Counted from the first letter of the stretch, positions 1-11,440 are shown. The stretch: 64,000 nt of DNA from Triangularia verruculosa (GCA_033296885.1 MU863981.1:62001-126000), one strand, 5' to 3'. The notes: generated from the sequence alone by a model not told the origin. Translations and numbers: made by a program.

Positions 1-905
1 TTGCGGGAAAATTTAGTTTGTCAGTGAGAACTGATGATGAAGGTGTGTGTGTGTTTTTACGGTATGTGGCGCACCTGGATTGTCCATAGAATGCCTACGT
101 AGTTAGTGGCACCGTTCTTCAAGACGGCAGTAAAGAATGGGAAAAAAGGTCAACGGGTATAACTTGCGGATACCAAAAAAGAGCCAAAAGGAAGCCGGCG
201 AGGTCCAGAAAGTGGCCGCTGGGATGGGTTGGTTTGTACCACGGAGGGACGAGGGTTCCCATGTCGACTTACCTGGTCATTATATTCGCAGACTTTGAGT
301 CGGTCGTCTTCGTGCCTGGCTTTCAAGCTGGCAGCGCGATGGTGTTTTCGGCAACCGTCTTGGTCACTGAAAATGAATGCTGATAAAGATTCCATGAGTG
401 CCAGGTTCCACGAGCCTTCCAATGCAGTCGGTCCCTTAAAATGTCGGATGGCGCGAGGCCAAGGCGCTGGGACATCAAGGCGCCCGAGGGCCGTGCAGAA
501 GGCATCACAAGGTCTAGACACGTCCGAGGCAAGGCCGAGTCACGTCTGCGCAGTGGCCATGTTGTTCCAGCACCAACCAGAAAGATATCGTACGAAAATT
601 TCCCGGGACTCAACCGTGCCGGTGAGGTCTTGAATTCAAAAAAAAAGCTTAGTCAGTATTACAATTGTGCTATGTTTTCTCACGCCTCAGCACTGTTACG
701 GCCATCATCTCGTTTTTCACAATGCCAACAGTCCCGGTCTCCACCAGCCCTCCGTGTATCTGGCTGGCGTCATTATGGTGTGACTACCGCCTGGGTGCAC
801 AGCCCAAACAACACCATGTGTTGTTGCCTCTCTCTCAGCCCATTACCTCCTGTCGCCTTATTCACCCGACAAAACATCCCATCCAGTCTGTGCTGACGGC
901 GACTC
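1..905. other. Intergenic, no gene recognised
   Basis: Only short overlapping reading frames occur here on both strands, none with recognisable protein character or splice-linked continuation. A short TG dinucleotide run lies near position 43-54. This is the 3' flank of the minus-strand P450 gene. Confidence 0.6.
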
Positions 906-2558
906 TTACACAATCTGGACATGGACGGACGCAGGCCCGTTCTTGGAGTGCGGCACAATACAGTCATGATCGTACTTGAGGTTTTCCTCATAAGTAGTGT
1001 TGACAAGTCTGGCTCTTGGGATGACGCGCATGGCAATCAGGGCAGCCATGAGATACACCTCACAGTACGCCAGGCTCTCACCGATGCACATTCGGCTGCC
1101 CTTGCTGAAGGAAAGCAGAAACTTCTGCAGCTTGTGGTTTGGCTTCCCATCAATCAACCACCGCTCTGGCAGGAAGGCATGGGGATTGGGGAAAAGCTCC
1201 TCGTTGTAGTGGTTGATCATGCTGGTCATGCCAATGGGGGTGCCTCTTGGGATGACCCACTCGGTCTTGCCATCTTGCGATCGGTATACCAAGTCCTCGG
1301 TGCGGGCGATTCTGGCCGATCTGTGCGCGACACCGGGCATCATGCGAAGGGCTTCGTGAACAATGGCCCAGAGATACGGGCGCTGCTCGAGCTCTGCCCA
1401 CTTGATGTTCGTGGGCGTGAGACCCTCGAGGTCATCCATCAACTTTCTGTAAGTGTCGGGCTGCTCCAGAAGCCAAAAGGTGATAATCGAGAGGGTGGTC
1501 GCCGTGGTCTCGGTGCCGGCAAGCAAGAAGCTGAAGCCCTCGCCAGAGAGACGGTACATGGTCATCTCTTCGGGAGGGAGGGTCTTGGACTTGACAAGTT
1601 CGGCAAACAAGCGCCCACCGTCGGGATCATCCAGCGAGGCCTGAATGTAGCCAGGAATGACGACCCCCATCTGGTGCATCACAGCCTTGATATCTTCGCC
1701 CATGTAATTTGCAAAGAGCGGCAAAAGATTCGTCAACTTGCGGCCAAGAGCGTTGTGCCTCATCGTGTAGGCACTATTCATGAAGGAGCTCGTCCAGGAC
1801 GCAAAGTTTGGCAGCCAGTCCTCCTGTTCAATGAAACCCATGGACTTGCCAAATGCATATTGGGAGATAACGTCGGCGGTGAAACAGTTGAAGGCCTCTT
1901 TAATGTCAAAAGGCTCTCTCCCAGCAAAACGCAGCAACTTGTCGACGGTCAAGTGGGCAAAGTCGAGCACCTCCCCCTCGAGCTTGAACATTTGCTGTCG
2001 AGAAAAGAACTTGGCCAGGGCACCCTTGCGCGAACGGTGAAGCTCGTGCGCAACGGTCGAGAAGCCGGCCACCGAGACAGGGCCAGCGCCGCCAGTGTTG
2101 AGCTGATGCTGCCACTTGTCTCTGATGCGCCCGGGACCAGCATAGATCTCGTCGGTAAAGTAGGGGTCGGAGCAGTGAAGCTCATCGGGGTTGATTCTCA
2201 CGATTGGGCCTGTCGGGAACCTGTGTAAGCGAATGTTCTTTCTTCTTTCTTCTTTGAAGCTTGTTGTCTTACCATAGCGCTCATGCATCTCTCGAATCAA
2301 GGGGCCATACCGGCCGCCTCGAATCCAGTCATGGTAAGCCTCATACGCATAGCTGGCGGCAGCAATCTTGGGACCGGGGAAGCGGGAGAGCGGATGGAAG
2401 GGGGAGATGTTGTATAGCGCAACAAGGATGCGGTAGCCCAGCCATACGCCCGCCAGAGACAAAAGCGAGGTGAGGGTGAATGCAGACTTGAGGTTGTCCA
2501 CACTCAATGTGCTTGCAGTAAGCTTGAAATCCATGGTTGACGCCATGTTTCCCGTCAT
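906..2558 (-). CDS. Cytochrome P450 monooxygenase
   Basis: Heme-thiolate monooxygenase, probably ER-bound. One intron at 2210-2272 (63 nt, GTAAGA...ACAG) is removed; splicing restores the usual P450 run ERYGPIVRINPDE, giving 529 residues. A hydrophobic N-terminal anchor (about residues 25-45) precedes the proline/glycine hinge FPGPK. The I-helix oxygen-binding motif AGTETTATT, the K-helix ExxR (HEALR), the PERW region and the heme loop FSKGSRMCIG (heme cysteine near residue 470) are all intact, so the enzyme should be active. The N-terminal half resembles the fungal group containing trichodiene-oxygenase and benzoate-hydroxylase-like P450s, but the substrate cannot be read from sequence. No biosynthetic backbone gene lies beside it, so this looks like a stand-alone P450. 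The intron is a multiple of three without a stop, so unspliced mRNA would encode 21 extra residues. An alternative start lies 4 codons downstream. Confidence 0.93.
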   Translation of the reverse strand: MTGNMASTMDFKLTASTLSVDNLKSAFTLTSLLSLAGVWLGYRILVALYNISPFHPLSRFPGPKIAAASYAYEAYHDWIRGGRYGPLIREMHERYGKTTSFKEERRKNIRLHRFPTGPIVRINPDELHCSDPYFTDEIYAGPGRIRDKWQHQLNTGGAGPVSVAGFSTVAHELHRSRKGALAKFFSRQQMFKLEGEVLDFAHLTVDKLLRFAGREPFDIKEAFNCFTADVISQYAFGKSMGFIEQEDWLPNFASWTSSFMNSAYTMRHNALGRKLTNLLPLFANYMGEDIKAVMHQMGVVIPGYIQASLDDPDGGRLFAELVKSKTLPPEEMTMYRLSGEGFSFLLAGTETTATTLSIITFWLLEQPDTYRKLMDDLEGLTPTNIKWAELEQRPYLWAIVHEALRMMPGVAHRSARIARTEDLVYRSQDGKTEWVIPRGTPIGMTSMINHYNEELFPNPHAFLPERWLIDGKPNHKLQKFLLSFSKGSRMCIGESLAYCEVYLMAALIAMRVIPRARLVNTTYEENLKYDHDCIVPHSKNGPASVHVQIV

Positions 2559-4765
2559 CTACCGAGCTGAGGCACAGCAGGTATGGGTATGCAGAGAAGA
2601 ACCGAGAGAAAATAAAGACGAAAGGATTCCGGGGAACTGGGAACGTCAGGATAAGGGAGGGATCTTCTTCTCCGGGGCCCTTGCCATCTCCCACTGCATA
2701 CTGAGAGTCGTTGCTAGGTCCGACATCTTTCACCGCGACTCTCGTTTCTGGATGGCTAGACCAAAAGGGCACAAAAGACCCGCCTTCCGACAGGGAGTCG
2801 GTGACGTGGTGGCGGTTTTGAAGTTTGGGGGCAGAGGTGCTGGTCGCTCTAACCGGCACCCACATCTCCAGCAAAGTGATGGCCCACATGGTTAAGCCTG
2901 ATGCGGGAAGACTGTCCGAGAAAGCTGGGCAGGATGCTCCTCTAGGTTCCTCTGAATTGTCGATCATGACCAGCACACTGGCACTGGCCTCAATAGTTCC
3001 TGTGTGATGTGATGTTCACTGTCGTGTGAGAAGTGCTTGCATATGAGGATAGCATTCTCGGTGTCGTGGCTGTCAGAGACACCAGACGATCAAGAGGTCA
3101 TCCAGAGGATTGCAAAAGGGGGTTGAGTGACAAAAACGGGATGAGGCTGAAGAGTCTCGGTTGCAAGCGAATTACGGGGCCTTAGCCGGGATGACAGGGG
3201 GGTTCCGAGGAAATGGAGGTGAAGGACGAGGTGCCGATGCACTTCTTCCCCCTGAGCGCCGCGTTGCCAGAGAGAGGTTAGGTTGGACTGGAAGATGCTT
3301 CGGTGATATTTCGTATTTTGCGGTGTCTCAGATGCCCAGTGCAGTGTAGGCCCTGACGATCAGGTCCGGATGAGCGGTACGGTACCACGCTGGTGGTAAA
3401 TGGCGGGACAAAGTGCGTTGTAGTGCCGTGTATTCCCCCAGTGCCGCCAGTGTCCGTATCCGTCCGAAGTCGCATGTCGACTGTCGATGAAAATCAAATG
3501 GCGGTACCCTTTCCGGCCGGGTCAAGGGCCTGAGGATTGTGCCAAGCCAGAACGGTGCAGCGGCACTAGTGGCCGCTCTCCCGGGTGGGGAATGGACCAA
3601 TCCGCTGTCCATCCCCACTGGCTCGCCAGCCCCACCCCTTCCAGTTTTGTGCAAGTTCCCAGTGCAAAAAGTTCTTCTGCTCTCTCTCCCGTCGGGTCCT
3701 TTTTGAGCACCGCGCCATCCAAGCCACTGGGTTGGCGGGAACAGCGGCACAGCAAGCCATGTGATGCGTGACATCTGTGGGCTGTCTCGGAGGATTCATC
3801 GGATCCAGTCGCTCGGGTTTTCATCAGTGCCAGCGCCAAGCAAGCCGTTGTGGTGTTACCGCCATGTTCCCAGCGTCCTGGCGCCACCTGCCGATGTCAA
3901 TTGCAATTCTCAAATTCGCCCACCGAAGTTTGAGCGACAAAAGCGACAACTGGCACCCTAAAACATGGTTGCGCATGAAACGGGTTCCACCGCTTGAGCG
4001 GGGGCGCCACCCATCAAGCTTCGCAGTGCCCGCCTTCCTTTTGCCAAGGGAATACTAAGACCGACGGCGTCAACACCGGACTTTGTGCAGGCCCGCGGGG
4101 AGCAGGATGGAAATGCCGGACCACAGAGTCCACTTTCCCATCCAAATGTGCCATTCGGCTTTGTCCCATCATTCTCCACGGTTTTTGCTTCTGGTGGCCG
4201 ACTAGAAGGAAAGCTAGAGAGGCCCAGAACAACCCCCAGACCACGTCCCAGAATGCATAAAAAGAACTGTTGCGCCCGGAACCTCGGCCGGCTGCTATTC
4301 CGTATCGCTGATTTGCCCGCGTCATTCTGACTCCCTGTCGGCGGAGATGACGAGAAGAAACCGGGACTCAGGGACTGTAACACGCCGCGGCAACCCTTCC
4401 AGGACTGGCCGAAGGATGGCCGCAAGAAGAAACAAATGTTGACGTTCTCTTCTTCGCCTCCCACTCGCATCCGTAATCTTTGACGGGGTTTGTGTTTGAG
4501 GAGAGCGCCATCGCGGCTGTCTGGGGAGAACTTTCCATTCCTTGCTCCTGGGTATTCTTGTCACTCGTTTTAAAAAAAACCTGATTGTCCCACGGCTTGT
4601 GCCCAAGCACAGACTGTTGTTGTTCTCCAAAGGCTGATTGATTGATCAGCTTTTCTTTACGCTCCTTTATCTGACTTGCGGCACTACTTACACGGTCCTT
4701 ACCTAATTGCGATTGCTATTCAGACGAGCCATCCGAACGAGGGCGACACAGGAGACACAGCAAAG
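2559..4765. other. Intergenic 2.2 kb between divergent genes
   Basis: Shared upstream region of the minus-strand P450 and the plus-strand PTH11-like gene. Several open frames of 60-210 codons overlap one another on both strands, but none shows family motifs or consistent coding character. I see no gene here. Confidence 0.55.
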
Positions 4766-6121
4766 ATGGTCGATAGGATACATCTTCCCATGGTCAAAAG
4801 GGCCCGCGATGCCATGATTGCCATATCCATCTTGTGGGTGGTGTTCGGCTTCATTCTCGCAGGCAGAATGTTTGCTCGGCACAGAGGAATTGGAATTGGG
4901 CTCGACGATATCTTGGCCGTCGTTGCCTTTGTGAGTTTGTCTTGGAGGACATGATGAATGAGGGTCAGACTCTAACCACAGGCAAACCTAACAGTGCCTT
5001 ACCGGGTGTACCATCGGCTTCAACGCGGCAGTCTTTGACGCCGGGATCGGACACGATATGATCCCAGAATCTCCATTGTATCTTACACGTGGGTTAACAT
5101 GCCAGTCTGTGGAGGATGAGACGCCCGCTGACACATGACAGTCCTCCACAACCTCGAGTTCATGATGAAAATAACCTTCATTTTTACCATCGTCTACGTC
5201 TGGGCTCTGTTCTGTCTCAAGATGAGCCAACTGTGGTTTTACCTCCGCGCCTTTTCTTTGCAGCTCAAAATCTGGATCTACATCGTCATGGCTATCTGCG
5301 TAGCCTGGGCCATCATCTTCACCTTTGTCCTGACCTTCCTCTGCGACCCGATCGAGCAACAATGGACGCTACAGCGCATTGGGCGCTGCATGGACCAAGT
5401 CCTGGTGCTCAAGTGTGTTATCATGACCAACATCTTGACCGACCTGATGATTATTGCTTTGCCCATGTGGACAGTGTGGAAGTTGCAGATGAGAACGGCG
5501 GAAAAGATCGTTGTGGCAGGATGCTTTGCTATCGGGCTTGCGTATGTTACGGTCCCTGTGTCTCCCTCTGTCTGGCCAATACCTAACAACAGGTCCTTTT
5601 AGATGCGTCGTCATTAGTCTCGTCCGCTTCGTCGAAATGTTTGTCATTGACATGGCTGGAAACTTCACGGGCACGTCCATGACAACGTTTATGCTTTGCA
5701 GTATCGAACTGATGCTGGCAGGCATCTGCACCAACGTTCCCATGTTACGGCCATATTACCTTCGGTGGAGACAGAAGTACAAGTCGTCCCACGCCAGCTC
5801 TGGCTATGCCGACCCTAGCACCCTCCAAGGTCCGAAAAGCGGCAGAGCGACACCGCTGCCGCCGTCAGTCAAGGACGCTAACTACAGCGCTTGGATCGAG
5901 TTGGTATGTGGCAGTCCCAAACTGGTTTGTGGAATGGCAGGCGCTGACCATATTCTCTTGCGTTTCAGGACGATGACAAAGATCGCGATTCGGAGAGCAA
6001 CCACGACGACAGATCGGAGCGAAAGCTGACCACAGCGCCACGACCCGACCCAGAAGTCGGCTCACCAACCGAGCCTTCAGCAATCCACGTCTCAACAAAG
6101 TGGACCATCACTCGAGACTGA
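4766..6121 (+). CDS. PTH11-like integral membrane protein (fungal rhodopsin domain)
   Basis: Five exons: 4766-4930, 4995-5088, 5142-5541, 5603-5903 and 5969-6121, with introns of 64, 53, 61 and 65 nt. The joined frame encodes 370 residues. Seven hydrophobic segments are followed by a polar cytoplasmic tail rich in Asp, Arg and Ser. Family hallmarks include the LDDILAVVAF stretch after the first helix, a GFNAAVFDAGIGHD loop matching the short conserved loop of this family, cysteines in the extracellular loop (CDPIEQQW...RC) and the YYLRWRQKY end of the last helix. The family (rhodopsin domain, often called SAT4/PTH11-like) contains candidate fungal GPCRs that sense host or environmental cues; signalling by this member is inference. 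The start ATG has a good context (A at -3, G at +4). No CFEM domain precedes the helices. Confidence 0.88.
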
Positions 6122-6711
6122 TTGTTAGATCAGCGGTGGGATTTTGTCCATTCACGATACCGTTCGCAGGCGGCGACTTGCATCTTCATTGCGCATCTAG
6201 ACTTTCTTCTTATACGGTACCACGGCACGTCATTACGGTGGCACAGACAGGACCACACAACAGAACACTGCATCTGCTTGATACTTTCAGTAATATACCC
6301 CGTTGCAAGCCTGTATACAACTTATAATGAATATGACCACGACCTTCAACGCGTGCCTTCCTTGGTTACTCCGTTACAATGGGCGCCTGACCGTTATCAC
6401 GGGTTGGGCCCCGATGGCCATGGCTGCCATCTGTGCCTTCCGAATTGCACCGTCCGATGTTTCGCCGTTGCGGCGCTGTCCCGGTGTTTCCTTTCAAGAC
6501 ACATCTTACCGGTATTGGACGTTGTGCCCTGGCTGTGATGAACAAGGCCTGCCCCACGGTTTTATGACGGCGTCAAATGCACACTTCCGCATCACGGCAG
6601 AGGTCCTGACTGTCCCGAATTTGGGAAAATATCCATCTATATCGACATATCTTTCCGGGCCTCTCGCTCGATGTTGGCCATGCACACATATGATACCAGA
6701 TGACACACACG

Positions 6712-6719
6712 TATAAATA
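6712..6719 (+). promoter_or_regulatory. TATA box for the small secreted protein gene
   Basis: TATAAATA lies about 170 bp before the ATG at 6890 and is followed by a pyrimidine-rich CT/CA leader (6775-6885), as is common in strongly expressed fungal genes. The rest of 6122-6889 holds no recognisable gene. Confidence 0.55.
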
Positions 6720-6889
6720 GAACAATATACATTCTTTCACAAAATAAACCTATAAAGCCACTCTCATCCCCCCTCGCAGCTCCTCTCCATCATCCAATAT
6801 TACACCCATCATCTCTCGCACAACCTCCCCTTCTGCAGAGGCTCTCTAAACCTCCCCATTCCCAACAGATAACCACCTACCCAACCAAA

Positions 6890-7147
6890 ATGTTCTCAAC
6901 AAAACCCTTCACCAAACTGGCAAGTGCAACCGCCCTCCTCCTCAGCCTGCACGCCTCCTCGGCAGCTGCTGCAAGCTGCACTACCCCCGGAAACCTCGCC
7001 TGCGGGAACCAATTCGGCGCCCCGCCCCCCGACGGTGCGATCTACGTCTGCAACGATGCCAAGGTCTGGGAGATGTCGGACCAGTGCAACGGGGGCACGG
7101 CCTGCTTCCAGGCTGACACCACCAGGGCTCACTGCAGCAGTTACTAG
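6890..7147 (+). CDS. Small secreted cysteine-rich protein
   Basis: An 85-residue single-exon protein. A typical signal peptide (residues 1 to about 27, hydrophobic core ALLLSLHASSAAAA) is followed by a mature part of under 60 residues with six cysteines, enough for three disulfides. The spacing CTTPGNLACGN...YVCND..W...QCNGGTACF recalls small chitin-binding modules of the CBM19 type, in which an aromatic residue follows a central Cys-rich turn. I do not regard that assignment as proven. Such proteins are usually wall-associated or effector-like. A TATA box and pyrimidine-rich leader upstream suggest regulated, possibly high expression. The 3' flank leads directly into a 21-bp minisatellite. 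Confidence 0.8.
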   Translation: MFSTKPFTKLASATALLLSLHASSAAAASCTTPGNLACGNQFGAPPPDGAIYVCNDAKVWEMSDQCNGGTACFQADTTRAHCSSY

Positions 7148-7351
7148 ATGCGCCCTTTGAGTTGGTTATCTGTAACAGGCGGGAGTATTGTTTTCTTTTT
7201 TTTTTGTTTCCGGGATATGTATGGTATATGATACTATACGAGATGTAGGAATGGCGGTGTGGTGTTTTTGGCGTGCTGTTGGTTTAGGATTGGGGTTGGG
7301 TGATGGCGCTGTGGGCTTTTGCTTTGACAGGTTTTCTTTCTAATGCCTAGA

Positions 7352-7510
7352 GAGTATCTTTCAAGGTATTCTCGATATTCTTTTAGGCCTTTCAACTATC
7401 TTTCAACGCCTTTCAACTCTCTTTCAACGCCTTTTAACCCTCTTTCAAGGCCTTTCAATTATCTTTTAATATTATATGCCCACTTTGCAGTGCCAGTTAT
7501 CTTGTCTAGG
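7352..7510 (+). repeat. 21-bp minisatellite, copy A, with conserved 3' block
   Basis: About six to seven imperfect copies of a 21-bp unit close to ACTATCTTTCAACGCCTTTCA, followed by a non-repeated block containing CCCACTTTGCAGTGCCAG and ending near TCTAGG. The same unit and the same end block recur at 62757-63075 in the same orientation. Because 21 is a multiple of three, a chance reading frame through the array encodes heptads (LSTPFNS type); I do not call this a gene. The remainder of 7148-7805 holds no recognised gene. Confidence 0.85.
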
Positions 7511-7805
7511 ACGTACGTGGGTCGGGGGGTCCCCAAAGATAAATGGGGGGGTCCCAATACTATCGCTCTACTTTTTCATGTCAGCGCCTCCGCTTTATCC
7601 ATTTACGCTTCCCACCTGCTGTTTTATGCGTCTAAAGGTCCTAACAGATGCATAGATACCTCGAAGAGTAACCGTGCGCCTTCAAAAATGGCAGAGACAT
7701 GTGTTCAAAACAAGACACAGAAGGCATCAAAACAACATCCACACGCATTATTCGCTATTCCAAATCGCTAAAGCCACATCTATATCCCCACCACCCAGCC
7801 TCTCT

Positions 7806-9302
7806 TCAAACCTCCTCCTGTTTTTTGGCCTGTGCTTCTAGAGCTGCCTGATCACGTTTCCTTTTAGCTTCAAGGTCTTCCCACCTTTCCTTGAGCTCTT
7901 TCTCCACTTCCTCCCTCTTCTTTTTAATCTCACTCCTTTCAATCGCCATCTCCTCTTTGAACCTAGCCCGAAAATCGAACTGTTTTTGGGCCTCTGCAGC
8001 TAGATCTGCCTGTTCCCGTGCCTTCAAAGCCTCAAAATCTTTCCGCTTTTTCTCGACCTCATCATTCAAATCCTTCAGAGCAGCTTTCTCCTTCAGAGCA
8101 GTTTTCGTGTCCCTTTCAATCGCAATCCTTGCAGCTTCAAGCCCCTTTTCAATGTCGGCCTGAACATCCTCCAGCTTCTTGTCCTCGATCCTGAGAGCAT
8201 CCTCGTGTAACTTGTTCAGCCTCTTGCTATACCCCTCGAATTTCTTTTTCTCTTGTTTCACCTTCTTCTCCAATTCTTTTCCCCTTTTCTGCAGAGCCTC
8301 CTGCTGCTCCTTTAGCTTGTTTTCTCTCGCCGTGATCTCCTCCCTCAGACTTTTTTCTCTTGCTGCCATATCCTCCCTCAGCTTCTTCTCTCTTGCTGCC
8401 ATATCCTCCGTCAGGGCTTTCTCTCTCGCTTTCAAATCCTTTCTGTCCTTTACCACCTGGGCCTCCCTGTCTGCTATATGAGCCTGCTTGTTCTGAAGAT
8501 CCTGGATAAGTTTCTTCTGGTTCTTGTCTTTCGTGTCCTGCTTCTGCATTATCTCCTCTTTCCTGTCCAGTTGCTTCTCTGCCTTTGCCAATTGCGTCTT
8601 GACGCTCGCTAGCTCGTGCAATGCGATCCCAAATTGTGCCTGTGCATCTGCCGAGGTCGAGGGGGAAGTGGGAATGATCGCCTGTAGAGGTCTCGAAAGT
8701 GAGCTTCTGTCGAGCCGCATCGTGTTCTCGGCAGCTGTGTAAAGAATCAAGTCCCAGAAGCGGAGCTCCAATTTTGGGGTTGCATTCTCGAGGTACAACG
8801 AAGCCTGGGGATCATCTCGAACGGTGGCGACGTCGAGGACGAACCAGACCTGTTCGTAAGCGTGTGCGAAATAGTTTGGGGTCAGAGATATTGGCGGAGA
8901 CAGCTCAACTGTTACGCTGACTTGCATAGAAATGTTCCCTTTTGACATGCCGAGGAAGATCTTGATGGTGTCCTTGTTCGTCTCGTCAACGCCGTATTTC
9001 TCCTCCGCCACGTGGTTTACAGTACATCCAGGAAATATCAAGCCGCCGGCGACATTGAAAGAGGCTTTCGATAGATCGAGATTGGCGCATTCCTGTTTGA
9101 AGTCGCTGTCATGCCTGGACCTTAAATCCACCATGTGTGCGCATACCTCCCGAACAAAATCGTCTAGGAGCATGTTCTTGAGTCCCTCGTGGCTGTATTC
9201 GCGGACGTTTTTCCTCTCGAAGCGAGTTCCCTCCAGGTCGTAGTGTCCCCACCTGGCATCCATGTATTGATGGAAAAGTTGCTGTTCTTCTTCGTCGGCC
9301 AT
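7806..9302 (-). CDS. Coiled-coil protein of unknown function
   Basis: A single-exon protein of 498 residues. I start it at the ATG at 9302 (MADEEEQQ), because the 16 codons upstream are basic and read like leader sequence. Residues 1 to about 215 form a globular part (DARWGHYDLEG, FIFPGCTV-like stretch, several beta-rich runs) that I do not recognise. From about residue 217 to the C terminus the protein is a long, highly charged coiled coil rich in Lys, Glu, Gln and Ala. Within it, about residues 287-326 carry near-perfect 11-residue repeats of the form MAAREKxLRED (DNA about 8325-8440), an undecad pattern that would give a slightly right-handed coil. No transmembrane segment or catalytic motif is visible. 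A scaffolding or cytoskeletal role is only a guess from architecture. Confidence 0.75.
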   Translation of the reverse strand: MADEEEQQLFHQYMDARWGHYDLEGTRFERKNVREYSHEGLKNMLLDDFVREVCAHMVDLRSRHDSDFKQECANLDLSKASFNVAGGLIFPGCTVNHVAEEKYGVDETNKDTIKIFLGMSKGNISMQVSVTVELSPPISLTPNYFAHAYEQVWFVLDVATVRDDPQASLYLENATPKLELRFWDLILYTAAENTMRLDRSSLSRPLQAIIPTSPSTSADAQAQFGIALHELASVKTQLAKAEKQLDRKEEIMQKQDTKDKNQKKLIQDLQNKQAHIADREAQVVKDRKDLKAREKALTEDMAAREKKLREDMAAREKSLREEITARENKLKEQQEALQKRGKELEKKVKQEKKKFEGYSKRLNKLHEDALRIEDKKLEDVQADIEKGLEAARIAIERDTKTALKEKAALKDLNDEVEKKRKDFEALKAREQADLAAEAQKQFDFRARFKEEMAIERSEIKKKREEVEKELKERWEDLEAKRKRDQAALEAQAKKQEEV

Positions 9303-9823
9303 GGTGAAGATGGAGGCCTTGCGGTGTTTGCGAGAGGCCGGCCAAAGCAAGTGCGAAGCTCTAAAAGATGATTAGAGGCGTAGAGACGATAAGGAGAGTG
9401 CCTAGATAAGATAGAGATAGACGTCCCCAAAAAAATACGCTCTGCATGTTTGGTTGAAGTTGAGATGTTGGAAGACATGATGGTGACGATGTTCTTGGAT
9501 GATCTTTGGAAGGCATGGCCAATGTTAGGGAGGGCCATGCCTTCCAAGATAGCGGTCTGCCACGACAGAAAAGAAACTGCGACTTCCTCAACACAAGCTT
9601 GATAGGGATTCTGGTTCATTGGTGGTGAGAAGGGGGTTGTCAATGTCGGAGTTGACAGCTGGCGGCGGCCCCAAATTCCATAGCTGACAGCTAATCACAG
9701 CTGTCGGTATCCTCACCAGTTCCACCTTTTCAACGTCCCTCCATGTTCACCGGCCGGCTGATTTACACGGTGCCTCTCAACATCCCACCACCAGCCTCGT
9801 GAAAGCGCTTGCCAGACGCCAAA
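9303..9823. other. Divergent promoter region
   Basis: Shared 5' region of the coiled-coil gene (minus) and the TRAPPC12-like gene (plus). On the minus strand an ATG near 9619 opens about 45 codons of protein-like sequence that run toward the coiled-coil gene in another frame. It could be an upstream exon or upstream ORF, but I found no convincing join. Around 9655-9710 lie repeated AGCTGACAGC/CAGCTGT elements. Confidence 0.4.
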
Positions 9824-11440
9824 ATGGACCAAACACAGTCAGGGGAGGGAAAGGGTCACAAACGTACCCGATCGGCCGTCAAAGGTAAGTTCCACCGCCG
9901 GTGAGCCGTGACATGTCTACAACAGCCACACCCATCTTGACCTTTCGATTTCAACAGCCACCCGACCTCGCTCCTCCACCAAAGGTCCGCTTGACGTTGA
10001 TGAGTGAGTTCCAACCCAACAACCCAACTTTCCGCCCGTGCCAACTGACACCGTCATCTCCGTGCCTCCGTTAGCCCGTTAGCCCCGCCCGCAAACAATC
10101 AGCCATCAACCATTCCAGCATCATCAACGCCAGCCGCAGCAACAACAAACCCCCTATCTCCCAACCCGCAATTGGCCCCTCAACTCACCCCAAGAATGCA
10201 CTCCCCCCTTCCCCGTTCCCCAGGCCGCTCCCCAGGGCCAGGAACACCCTCCAACCCCCGCCGCAGCGGCCCTGCTGCGCCCCCCGGCACCGCCCCACGG
10301 CCAAAAGACTTCTCCTTCCTCCTCCGTCCGGAAATCTTCCACCCCCTCACCCCGCTCAACATCCCCCCCGCCTTCCGCAACTCAACCAAGCAGCCCCCTC
10401 CCCAAACCCCGCTGGCGGAATTGCTAGAAAAAGGCCACTTCCGCGCCGCAGCCATCTCAGCGGTGCAAACCCTCACCGGCACCGGCCACACCCCACAGCC
10501 CGACCCAACCGACCACAACAAGATCTTTGAGCTGCTCTACACGAGATGGGCGTGTCTAACGCTGATCAACTCGACTGACCTGGCCGCGCAGGAGGTGAAA
10601 GCGTTGGGGGACTTGAACAGCGCGTTTTATCTGGCTGAGGATCCGGTGACGGGAAAGACGAATCATTTGGTGCCGTGGGAGCTGAGGGTGGTGAATGTGC
10701 GGCTGCAGGCGATTGGGTTTGGGGATTTGAGGAGGGCGGTGATGAGTTATTATGAGCTGGCGAGGGAGGCGAGGATGAAGCTGGCAGAGGGGATGGGGGA
10801 GCATGATCATTCTGCGAGGGAGTTGTGGAGGGAGAGGTTGGAGGATTTGGGGGTGAGGGTGGCGGGGGCGTTGGTTGAGATGGGGGATGTGAAGGGGGCC
10901 GGGGAGCATTTGAGGGGGTTGAAGGTTGCGGAGGGGGGGAAGATGGAGATGATGAGGGCGTTGCTTTGGTTGCGGTTGGGTGATGTGGATGCTGCGAGGG
11001 GGTGCGTGATGAACGGGGAGGGGAGAGAGGTGACGAGGGGGGAGAAGGTGGTGTTGGCGCTGTGTGATATGGCTGACGCTGAGTATGAGGATGCGGTGAG
11101 AAAGTGGAGGGAATTGGAGGAGGAGGGCGAGGATGAGATGGTGACGGTGAATTTGGCGGTTTGCTTACTTTATATGGGCAAGATGCAAGAGGTAAGATTT
11201 GTTGTGATTTGTTTGGGGTGGAATCAGTTGCTAATGCTGTGGGTGCAGGGACGAGTATTGTTGGAGGGGCTGGTCGATGCTGGCCGGTCATCGCATACTT
11301 TGTTGTTCAACCTAACTACAATGTATGAGTTGTGTACGGAGAGAGCGCGGAGTCTCAAGGTCAAATTGTCGGAGAAAGTGGCGGGAATGGAGGAAACGAA
11401 CCATGGGTGGGAAAAGACCAATGCTGATTTCAAACTTTGA
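9824..11440 (+). CDS. TRAPPC12-like TPR protein (TRAPP complex)
   Basis: Four exons: 9824-9884, 9958-10003, 10075-11191 and 11249-11440 (introns 73, 71 and 57 nt), giving 471 residues. The N-terminal 130 residues are Pro/Ser/Thr-rich and disordered. The remainder is alpha-helical with TPR-like repeats (for example LRRAVMSYYELAREAR, WRERLEDLGVRVAGALVEMGD). The stretch LFELLYTRW...NSTDLAAQEVKALGDLN and the C-terminal GRVLLEGLVD...LLFNLTTMYELCTERA match TRAPPC12 proteins, which belong to TRAPP complexes acting in ER-Golgi and autophagy membrane traffic. The start was placed by joining two short upstream exons in frame (KATRPRSSTKGPLDVDDP). The last intron is stop-free and 57 nt long, so its retention would only insert 19 residues. 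The coding strand is C-rich before about 10,560 and G-rich after it. Confidence 0.85.

Noticed and set aside
921..2228. A 435-codon plus-strand frame antisense to the P450
   Set aside because: A shadow of the P450 coding strand with no recognisable features of its own.
3328..4470. Overlapping 100-170 codon frames on both strands in the P450/PTH11 interval
   Set aside because: They overlap each other in several frames and carry no protein features; not supported as genes.
7343..7771. A 142-codon frame encoding LSTPFNS-type heptads
   Set aside because: Produced by the 21-bp minisatellite, whose period is a multiple of three; no start context or downstream protein character.
10566..11291. A long antisense Pro/Ser frame opposite the TRAPPC12-like gene
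   Set aside because: It results from the G-rich sense codons (antisense CCN and TCN); low-complexity and not a gene.
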